The position numbers and the translations under genes were made by a program. From Chloroflexota bacterium (GTDB taxonomy: Bacteria; Chloroflexota; Anaerolineae; J036; Brachytrichaceae), in the NCBI GenBank assembly GCA_021813225.1, contig JAKALH010000006.1:1-20339 (forward strand): DNA of 20,339 bases, written 5' to 3'. Each line of letters opens with the position of its first letter. Within the stretch, counting starts at the first letter, position 1. Of the stretch, positions 14,314 to 20,339 are shown one piece after another. The notes beneath the pieces are model-generated. The model was not told the DNA's origin. It saw nothing but the letters and a program-made list of their open reading frames with translations, and made no database searches.

Positions 14314-15394
14314 TGCCGCCTCCAAAGACGCCTGCAATGGGCCGCGACTGCGCGTTCAGGCCGCCGGCGGTCTGCGGGTTTGAGAGCGGCCTCTGGCCGA
14401 CCTTGACCGCAGTCGGCTCCGTCATGGATACGCGCCTGACCACCAGGCCGCGCTGTGAGATGCCGATGGCGTAGCGATACACGCCGATAGAGATGAGCGC
14501 GGCCGCCAGGGCGAGGATGTTCCCGCCGATGGTCGAGAAGAAGCTGGTCAACGGCCCGAACAGATTGCCGCCGGCACCGCCCACCATCAGGCTCATGCCG
14601 ATGGTCATGAAGCGGAAGATGCAGAAGATCAGCCAGGGGCCGTAGGTGCCCCATGTGATGGAGGAACGGGCATTGAGCTGACTGGTAGTCGCATCTTCAA
14701 AGGCGCCGACGTTCTGGCGTGTCGAATCAGACAGCCGCATCAGCATGTCGTTCACTTCGCCGCTGGCTTCGCTGGCGCGGATCAGGCTGGTGGCGACGGT
14801 ATCGAACACGATGGAACGCCGCCGTTCCGCGATCTCCTGCAATCCTTCGACGAAGCGCTCCTGACTGGCCGCCACAAGAATCTCATGGAAGTCGTCGCGC
14901 ACGGGAGACTGCGAGTATTCGGCGACGGCCTCAAGCGCCTTCTTCAGCGAGGGATTCACGTTGTAGGCAGTGCGGATGGTATCGCAGGCGCTGGCCAGTT
15001 GTTTGGTGTACTTCACCAGCTTCTGGTCGCGTTCCTGCTCCAGCTTCGTCCAGGTGACCATGAAACCGGCGAAGATGCCGACAGCGACCAGGACGACGGA
15101 ACCGACCAGCAGCGCCAGGAAGAGGCCCACGGGCACGCCGAACATCAGGCTGCGGCGAACATATTCGAGTGCGGACACTTCGATCTGGGCGTTGTCCAGT
15201 TTCTTCTGAATGCCGGCCAGGTTGCGTCGAGGCAGATTCTTCAACGACTTCATGAGGCTGCCCGGGCGTCCCTTGGGCGGGATCAACAGCCCGGCGAAGA
15301 TCATCAACACCGTTATCCCGGCGATAGCCGCGATAACAATGGCAGTCAGGTTGCCCTGTTGCTGTATGTTGAAGAAGCGACTTAGTAAATCCAT
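14306..15394 (-). CDS. tadB: Tad platform protein TadB (type II secretion F domain)
   Basis: The 362-aa protein has helices at about 15-38, 82-115, 251-270 and 290-312. A T2SF domain lies between (about 130-250; QLASACDTIRTAYNVNPSLK, FDTVATSLIRASEASGEVND, MLMRLSDSTRQNV). The EASGEVND segment before a long helix is a platform-protein hallmark. The C-terminal extension after residue 315 is hydrophilic and Gly/Pro-rich, longer than in most TadB. It is the first gene of the minus-strand cluster. No clear ribosome site precedes the ATG at 15394, and the upstream DNA carries inverted repeats, so translation might be controlled in the leader (inference). It overlaps tadC by 8 bases. Confidence 0.91.
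   Translation of the reverse strand: MDLLSRFFNIQQQGNLTAIVIAAIAGITVLMIFAGLLIPPKGRPGSLMKSLKNLPRRNLAGIQKKLDNAQIEVSALEYVRRSLMFGVPVGLFLALLVGSVVLVAVGIFAGFMVTWTKLEQERDQKLVKYTKQLASACDTIRTAYNVNPSLKKALEAVAEYSQSPVRDDFHEILVAASQERFVEGLQEIAERRRSIVFDTVATSLIRASEASGEVNDMLMRLSDSTRQNVGAFEDATTSQLNARSSITWGTYGPWLIFCIFRFMTIGMSLMVGGAGGNLFGPLTSFFSTIGGNILALAAALISIGVYRYAIGISQRGLVVRRVSMTEPTAVKVGQRPLSNPQTAGGLNAQSRPIAGVFGGGNA
14319..14323 (-). promoter_or_regulatory. tadC: Ribosome binding site selecting the tadC ATG
   Basis: GGAGG lies 5 bases before the ATG at 14313 and inside the end of tadB, favouring coupled re-initiation. Confidence 0.55.
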
Positions 15395-15431
15395 GATCGT
15401 TCTATGAACTGCTACGATACGAAATGATTTC

Positions 15432-15476
15432 GTTTGCCTGCACTACTAGCATGCAACGCTTATAGCAGGCGCAAAC
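15432..15476. repeat. Inverted repeat in the tadB leader
   Basis: GTTTGCCTGC (15432-15441) pairs with GCAGGCGCAAAC (15465-15476) across 23 bases, with a 2-base bulge; the loop contains GCATGC. It lies 38 bases before the tadB ATG and could be an RNA hairpin or an operator. Confidence 0.5.
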
Positions 15477-15509
15477 TCAGTTACGATTGTGTCGTCATGA
15501 ATAAGGTAG

Positions 15510-15533
15510 TAAATAAGCGGATGTGCTTATTTA
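15510..15533. repeat. Perfect 9-bp inverted repeat in the tadB leader
   Basis: TAAATAAGC and GCTTATTTA flank a 6-base loop (GGATGT). Its short AT-rich arms look more like a regulator binding site than a terminator. Confidence 0.5.
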
Positions 15534-15562
15534 GATGATGGATAAAAGCATTATTAGAATTC

Positions 15563-15592
15563 ACTATGAAGTACTTAGAATAAGATTGTAAA
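15563..15592 (-). promoter_or_regulatory. Possible leftward promoter of the pilus operon
   Basis: On the minus strand TTTACA (15587-15592, 5 of 6 consensus) and CATAGT (15563-15568, 4 of 6) are 18 bases apart. This would give a leader of about 160 bases that includes both inverted repeats. Confidence 0.3.
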
Positions 15593-15603
15593 GTGCTATG
15601 CTC

Positions 15604-15632
15604 TTGTCACGCGGGCGGTTTGCTGTTAAAAT
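15604..15632 (+). promoter_or_regulatory. Sigma-70-like promoter of tRNA-Lys
   Basis: TTGTCA (15604-15609) and TAAAAT (15627-15632) are separated by exactly 17 bases, with transcription expected near 15639, about 30 bases before the tRNA. Both boxes match the consensus at 5 of 6 positions or nearly so. Confidence 0.6.
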
Positions 15633-15670
15633 GCCTGCCGCTGAGATACACGGGTTACCGTGGCGAACGT

Positions 15671-15743
<73 letters not shown>

Positions 15744-15921
15744 CTGAAGTTCCAGACGTTCTTCCCCCTTTTGCGCATCTCCCCGAAGTCTCATCTGCTA
15801 CATTGACCGTTGCGGCTCAATCATCAATCCGCCAGTTCACCTATTCGTCGAAACCCGCACCTGTGGTAATGTAAACAGCGGTCTCACATGGTGAATCATC
15901 ACAGCGCGCAGGCAGCGGTAA

Positions 15922-17142
15922 ATGGCGGATAAACTCAACAGGCGCGCCTTTTTAAGAGCCGGCGCACTGGCAGCCGCAGGAATATCGCTGAACGGCATCC
16001 TGGCCGGTCGCGCGGTCGCGCACCAACTGGCACACCCCATGGCCGCTCCACGGGCAGCGCTCGCCGTGAATCACAACCTCGCGGCAACCGGCCCCGCCAG
16101 TGCGCGCTTCTACCGCCTGAATGACCAGCAGGAGTTCTTCAGAGCCTACAACGACAACGAGTTCGGCATCGGCTTCGGCAAGCCGTGGGGATTGGCAAAA
16201 CTGGGCGACCCGGCCATGGTCGCCGCAAACCTCGGCGGCTTTCCTTTCCAGCCCGTCTTCATCCCCGACCCCATCCTCGGCCAGGTGTTGTACTGCAGTG
16301 TGCATAAGCTCACGCCCGCGGAATTGCAGTTGTTGAACGACAAAGGCCAGCCCATCAGGACCACGGCCAGGCGCCTGGGTGTCATCGGCCAGAGCTTTGC
16401 CAGTTCAGCCTTTCACGTGAATCCGCCCGACCGCTTCAGCCACATTGAATTCCTCGTCAGGCTGCCGATGGGCATTCATACCGAACGGGTAAATGGCGCC
16501 GAAATCACGACTGGCATTGACAACACCTTCGTGGGGGTGTGGTTGCTGCCCGACCTGGACCGCCTGTCAACCGACCTGGCTGGTCTGCAGGCCACCGGCG
16601 CCATAACCGCCGATGATCTGCAGCAGTTGCGCGACCGGTTCAACGACCTGATGATCGAAATCGACCTGTTGGAAGCCGTGGGGCACAGCAGCGCCAGTCT
16701 ATCGTTCATCATGAGCGGCCTGCACAGGCAGGGGCCGGGCAGCGGCACCGCAGCGGCGCTGTACTACGACGGGCAGTTTTTCTATAACACATCGGGGCCG
16801 CGTTGGCTGCAGTTCATGGCTGACCACAACGCGCCGTTCGACTGGATGAAGGATTACTTAAAGATCACCTTCGACTTCGCCACCGACGGGCACTGGCGCA
16901 CCTATTTCAACGATATCGGGATTGTCGACAGCTATGAAGTCCTGCAAAACTCAAAGGTGCCGCGCGCCGAATTGCTGCGGCGTATCCCGGTGCGTATCGT
17001 GAGTACACCCGCCGGCCCGGTGCCGCTGCATTATTTCATCATCTTCCATGCCGCAGCAGGCGGCAACTGGCCCGGCCTGCCCACTGCACCCAACGACACT
17101 GCCGTAGACGGGATGCGCGTCGCCTACCTGTACATCAGTTGA
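15922..17142 (+). CDS. Tat-exported protein of unrecognised family
   Basis: The 406-aa protein begins with a twin-arginine signal: LNRRAFLRAG (5-14), then AALAAAGISLNGILAG and a likely A-x-A cut near residue 33 (GRAVAHQ). The twin-Arg motif suggests export in folded form, often with a cofactor, though some Tat substrates have none. The mature part (about 370 aa) is a single mixed alpha/beta protein. It has a His-containing stretch (SAFHVNPPDRFSHIEFLVRL), a helical segment (DDLQQLRDRFNDLMIEIDLL) and an aromatic-rich C-terminus (LHYFIIFHAAAGGNWPGL). I recognise no catalytic motif and no family. The ribosome site is weak (GGCAGCGGTAA). It is followed by a lipoprotein gene after 112 bases, with no terminator seen between them. 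Confidence 0.88.
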   Translation: MADKLNRRAFLRAGALAAAGISLNGILAGRAVAHQLAHPMAAPRAALAVNHNLAATGPASARFYRLNDQQEFFRAYNDNEFGIGFGKPWGLAKLGDPAMVAANLGGFPFQPVFIPDPILGQVLYCSVHKLTPAELQLLNDKGQPIRTTARRLGVIGQSFASSAFHVNPPDRFSHIEFLVRLPMGIHTERVNGAEITTGIDNTFVGVWLLPDLDRLSTDLAGLQATGAITADDLQQLRDRFNDLMIEIDLLEAVGHSSASLSFIMSGLHRQGPGSGTAAALYYDGQFFYNTSGPRWLQFMADHNAPFDWMKDYLKITFDFATDGHWRTYFNDIGIVDSYEVLQNSKVPRAELLRRIPVRIVSTPAGPVPLHYFIIFHAAAGGNWPGLPTAPNDTAVDGMRVAYLYIS

Positions 17143-17254
17143 CACGCCGCCCCGACGCGATGCGCTCCATCCAGCAGTCCATAAGCCGGTTCTCAGCATG
17201 CTGGGGTAAACTGAAAAACCGTTCCGTGCGCGGCGGTGGTCCTGGAGGTGAGAG

Positions 17255-18811
17255 ATGCTGGTTGATCTGCGAATCCGAACGAGCGCGGCGGCCCGAAGGC
17301 GCATGCGGCTGCCGGGCATGCTGGCGGTGGCCGGCCTGCTGCTGAGCGGCTGCGGCGGCTTGAAACTGCCATCCGGCGCGCCGACGGCGCCGGCTCTGCT
17401 GCCTACGAGTACGCTGGCCCCCCTGCGCACCGTACCGGCCACGGCCACTGAAGCAACCAGCACGCCGCCGGTCACCGCGGCGCCTGTCGTCGCCACCGGC
17501 ACAGTCGCCCCCGGCACATCATCCGGATTGCTGACCTGCTCGGCGATGCCGCCCGACCCCCGCCCCGCGGCGACTGCTGCGAGTGCGGCGAAGACCGGCG
17601 ACGGCCGCATCGTCTATGTGAATACCGACGGCAACATCGCCCTGACCGACCAGACGGGCGCGAATATCCAACTGGTGACGACCGACGCCAATACCGTCGA
17701 TGACAAATCACTATTGAAGGTCTATGCCAATCCCACATTTTCGACCGACGGCCAGTCGCTGGCATTTGTGGGTTACACCACGATATCGGGCACAAACACG
17801 GTGACGCAGACGCTATACAGCAGCCCCGCCCGCCAGAAAGCGCCGCTGACCCGCCTGTACACGACATCGCAGGACACCCTGCCCTACATGGACTGGTCGC
17901 CCGATGGACGCACGATTGCGTTCCTCACGTTGAACAGCAGCAACGGCGCCATCCGCATGGTCAACCCGAGCGGCGGCCAGGTCACCGTCGTCGAGCAGGG
18001 TTCGACGGCCTACTACGACTGGCGCTTGGATTCCGCCGCGGTACTGACGCACATGAGCGGTTCGCCGGCAACGAATGCCGATGCACACCTGTCTATCGTC
18101 GACACGGCTACGGACAAACCCGCGCGTCTGGCCAGCCTGCCGGGCAACTTCAAAGCGCCGCAATACTCTCCCGGCGGCAAGTATGCGGCGTTCGTTACAC
18201 GCACCAATAACAACGACGACCTGGTGCTGGCCGATAACACCGGCCAGCCCATCTGCTCCGTGGCGCCGCTCGATACAGGGGCCTCATTCGCCTGGGCGCC
18301 CGACGGGAGCGGCATCGCCTGGATCGACAGCGCGCTGCCCCTGTCCAACCCGGCGCCCCTGTTCCTCTACAACCTGAAGGACGGCTCACGGTCGCAACTG
18401 CACGACTCGGCCATCGCCTTCTTCTGGGCGCCCGACAGCAATCGGCTGGCGGTGTACTCGGTGGTCAGCAGCGGCACGCCGACGGATTTCGGCGGCGGCA
18501 CTATCAGCAGCACCGTGCCATCAAGTTCGCCTCTGCTGCGAATACAGATCGTCGACGCCGACGGATCCGGCATTCTCACGGCAGCCGACACCTACCCCAC
18601 CCAGGGGGTGGTCAATGTGCTGAGTTACTTTGATCAGTATGCGCACGCCGTCACGCCGTGGTCGCCGGACAGCCTGCATCTGGTCTTCACCAGCGCATCG
18701 CACACCCGCCCGGACATCGATATGGTGGTCGCCTCACTGGACAGCAGCGGTGCCACAGCCAGCCTGAAACGCATCGCGTCGGGCGTGGTGGCATTCTGGT
18801 CGCCGCGCTGA
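17255..18811 (+). CDS. Lipoprotein with TolB-like (PD40/WD40-like) beta-propeller
   Basis: A strong GGAGGTGA site lies 5-8 bases before the ATG. The signal peptide has an Arg-rich start (SAAARRRMR) and a lipobox LLLSGC with Cys33 as the lipidated residue. A Thr/Pro/Ala linker (38-115) follows. Residues about 116-518 carry repeated propeller blades marked by (F/W)SPDG-x-x-(I/L)-A-F: NPTFSTDGQSLAFV, YMDWSPDGRTIAFL, YYDWRLDSAAVLTH, PQYSPGGKYAAFV, FAWAPDGSGIAWI, FFWAPDSNRLAVY and TPWSPDSLHLVF. That is about seven blades, consistent with a closed propeller. Such proteins act outside the membrane as binding or scaffold modules; the ligand is unknown. The total is 518 aa. It may be co-transcribed with the Tat protein gene upstream, and a terminator follows. 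Confidence 0.92.
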   Translation: MLVDLRIRTSAAARRRMRLPGMLAVAGLLLSGCGGLKLPSGAPTAPALLPTSTLAPLRTVPATATEATSTPPVTAAPVVATGTVAPGTSSGLLTCSAMPPDPRPAATAASAAKTGDGRIVYVNTDGNIALTDQTGANIQLVTTDANTVDDKSLLKVYANPTFSTDGQSLAFVGYTTISGTNTVTQTLYSSPARQKAPLTRLYTTSQDTLPYMDWSPDGRTIAFLTLNSSNGAIRMVNPSGGQVTVVEQGSTAYYDWRLDSAAVLTHMSGSPATNADAHLSIVDTATDKPARLASLPGNFKAPQYSPGGKYAAFVTRTNNNDDLVLADNTGQPICSVAPLDTGASFAWAPDGSGIAWIDSALPLSNPAPLFLYNLKDGSRSQLHDSAIAFFWAPDSNRLAVYSVVSSGTPTDFGGGTISSTVPSSSPLLRIQIVDADGSGILTAADTYPTQGVVNVLSYFDQYAHAVTPWSPDSLHLVFTSASHTRPDIDMVVASLDSSGATASLKRIASGVVAFWSPR

Positions 18812-18871
18812 CGGAAAGTCGGAATGCACAGTTAGAATATGATGTATAAATTAAGAGTCATCCGCGAGGAT

Positions 18872-18926
18872 ACGGGTTCCGAATTGACGTGTCGATCACT
18901 CGTCGGTCATTCGCGAACCCGTTTTT
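18872..18926 (+). terminator. Rho-independent terminator after the propeller lipoprotein gene
   Basis: ACGGGTTC (18872-18879) pairs with GAACCCGT (18915-18922), extended by an imperfect GAAT/ATTC segment inside, and is followed at once by TTTTTA. It lies about 60 bases after the stop codon. Confidence 0.8.
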
Positions 18927-19065
18927 ACTTTATCGCCAGATACACGTGAACCCGGAGGTGGCAGCGCGAACACAAGACAATTCGCGAATCAAAAGTATCC
19001 AGTCAGAATTGAGCCTGCGACGCCATTCGTTTCAGTCAGTTAACGAGAGGAAGGAGAACACAAGC

Positions 19066-20339
19066 ATGAAGGTCAGTCTTATCAGATCTATGACGGTGCT
19101 GGCGGGCGCCAGCCTGCTGATCAGCGCCTGTGGCGCCACGCCGACAGCCGCACCCACCAGCGCTCCAGCCGCCACAGCAGCGCCGGCTGCGACCACAGCG
19201 CCGGCCGCCACGACGGCGCCCGCCGCCGGCGGCGCCTTCAAAGTCGGCATGGTCCTGGTCGGCCCTTACAACGATAAGGGCTGGAATCAGGCCACCTATG
19301 AAGGTCTTGAGTACGTCAAGAGCAAGATGCCCGGATTCAGCTTCGAATACGTCGACAAAGTCAACTCCGCCGACCGTCCGAATACCAAAGGGACCCAGGT
19401 TGCCGACGATCTGATCGCCAAGGGCGCGAATATGATCATCTTCAACTCGGATGACTTCAAGGACGACGCGCTGGAAACCGCCAAGAAACACCCGAATATC
19501 CCCGTGATTCACGTCTCGGGCGACTATGCGTGGAAGGACGGCAAGAACTTCAAAGAGCAGAAGAACCTGATCAACATCATGGGCCAGATGGAATACATGA
19601 AGATGCTGGCCGGCTGCTCCGCCGCGCTGGGCACGCAAACGGGCAAGATCGGTTTCCTGGGCCCGCTGATTAACGAAGAAACCCGCCGCCTGGCCGCATC
19701 CGCGTACCTGGGCGCCAAGTACTGCTGGACCAACGTGCTGAAGAAAGACCCCAAGGCGCTTGAGTTCAAAGTCACCTGGATCGGCTTCTGGTTCAACATC
19801 CCCGGCGTCACACTGGACCCGACCAAGGTGGCCGACGATTTCTACAACGGCGGATTCGACGTTGTGATGTCGGGCATCGACACGCCCGAAGCCGCGACCG
19901 AAGCCAAGAAGATGCAGAGCGCCGGCAAGAAAGACTACTACGTGCACTACGACTACAAGCAGGGCTGCGATATCGCGCCGGATGCCTGCCTGGGTTCGCC
20001 GTACTTCAACTGGGGCCCGGCATTCCTGGACGCCGTGAAGAAGGCGCAGGCCGGCACGCTCACCGAGAGCTTCTCGTGGAACCCGCCCGACTGGAAGAAC
20101 ATCAACAATCCCGACACATCGGCAGTCGGCTTCCTGCCCGGCAAGGCGCTGGGCGACAAGGCGGCGTCGGTCGACGCGCTGGCCAAGGGCCTGGCAGATG
20201 GCAGCATCAACCTGTACAAAGGCCCGCTGAACTACCAGGACGGCAGTGTCTTCCTGAAGGACGGCCAGACGGCGACGCCGCAGCAGATCTGGTATCTGCC
20301 GCAGTTGCTGCAAGGCAGGGAAGGCGCGAGCAGCGCGAA
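19066..20339 (+). CDS. BMP family (PnrA/TmpC-like) ABC-transporter substrate-binding lipoprotein, 3' end cut
   Basis: The ATG at 19066 follows AAGGAG by 9 bases and the frame is open to the window edge (424 codons). The lipobox LLISAC gives lipidated Cys22, followed by an Ala/Thr/Pro linker (23-54). The binding domain starts near residue 56 with GMVLVGPYNDKGWNQATYEG, the BMP-family counterpart of the DKSFNQ block. Further family blocks are VADDLIAKGANMIIFNSDDF, IPVIHVSGDY, MGQMEYMKMLAGCSAALG, GKIGFLGPLINEETRR and FYNGGFDVVMSGIDTPEA. BMP proteins deliver purine nucleosides or related compounds to an ABC importer; the substrate here is not readable. The end (WYLPQLLQGREG) matches the usual C-terminus, so only a few codons should be missing. 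The permease and ATPase genes would be expected just beyond the right edge. Confidence 0.95.
   Translation, partial: MKVSLIRSMTVLAGASLLISACGATPTAAPTSAPAATAAPAATTAPAATTAPAAGGAFKVGMVLVGPYNDKGWNQATYEGLEYVKSKMPGFSFEYVDKVNSADRPNTKGTQVADDLIAKGANMIIFNSDDFKDDALETAKKHPNIPVIHVSGDYAWKDGKNFKEQKNLINIMGQMEYMKMLAGCSAALGTQTGKIGFLGPLINEETRRLAASAYLGAKYCWTNVLKKDPKALEFKVTWIGFWFNIPGVTLDPTKVADDFYNGGFDVVMSGIDTPEAATEAKKMQSAGKKDYYVHYDYKQGCDIAPDACLGSPYFNWGPAFLDAVKKAQAGTLTESFSWNPPDWKNINNPDTSAVGFLPGKALGDKAASVDALAKGLADGSINLYKGPLNYQDGSVFLKDGQTATPQQIWYLPQLLQGREGASSA

Larger units (their letters stand above)
15395..15670. other. AT-rich divergent intergenic control region
   Basis: This gap before tadB and the tRNA has no convincing gene. 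It is much more AT-rich than its surroundings and holds two inverted repeats, a possible leftward pilus promoter and a good rightward tRNA promoter, listed separately. Confidence 0.7.

Noticed and set aside
15395..15670. Known riboswitch class in the tadB leader
   Set aside because: I looked for cyclic-di-GMP-type and other familiar conserved cores, which would suit a pilus operon, but saw none. Only the two simple inverted repeats are supported.
19036..20313. Minus-strand open frame of 425 codons
   Set aside because: It lies opposite the BMP lipoprotein, which has a ribosome site, lipobox and family motifs.

Overview
The window looks like chromosomal DNA from a Chloroflexota bacterium, probably of the Anaerolineae type. 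This is inferred from three things: GC-rich coding sequence, secreted proteins and lipoproteins with long Thr/Pro/Ala linkers (lipoprotein starts such as LISACGATPTAAP), and a Tad pilus locus with no secretin or other outer-membrane component. No rRNA or marker gene is present to confirm the taxon.

Positions 1 to 15394 are a minus-strand Tad (tight adherence, Flp-type IV) pilus locus, read from right to left. The first block is tadB, tadC, the Flp pilin, a second very short pilin-like ORF, three TadE-like pseudopilins, a 287-aa single-pass membrane protein and a 668-aa Thr/Pro-rich secreted protein. It closes at a perfect 32-bp palindrome (8401-8432). The second block is a RimI-like acetyltransferase, a membrane protein with a SdrD-B-like extracytoplasmic domain, a prepilin-peptidase-like membrane protein with an unusual C-terminal extension, CpaB, TadZ/CpaE and the TadA/CpaF ATPase. 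It ends in a large parallel beta-helix protein cut by the left window edge. Many genes overlap by a few bases or lie within 60 bases of each other, which suggests translational coupling.

As a machine, TadA would power assembly on the TadB/TadC inner-membrane platform, with TadZ as the polar localisation factor. The A24-like peptidase would process pilin and pseudopilins, which share an E/S-S-G motif before their hydrophobic segment. The 668-aa protein, the SdrD-like protein and the beta-helix protein are candidate surface or adhesive accessories (inference).

From 15395 to 15670 lies an AT-rich divergent control region with two inverted repeats. It is followed by a plus-strand tRNA-Lys(CTT) with a good promoter. 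The rest of the plus strand carries a Tat-exported protein of unrecognised family, a lipoprotein with about seven beta-propeller blades, a rho-independent terminator, and a BMP/PnrA-family nucleoside-binding lipoprotein that runs off the right edge. No mobile element, CRISPR array or phage gene is visible.
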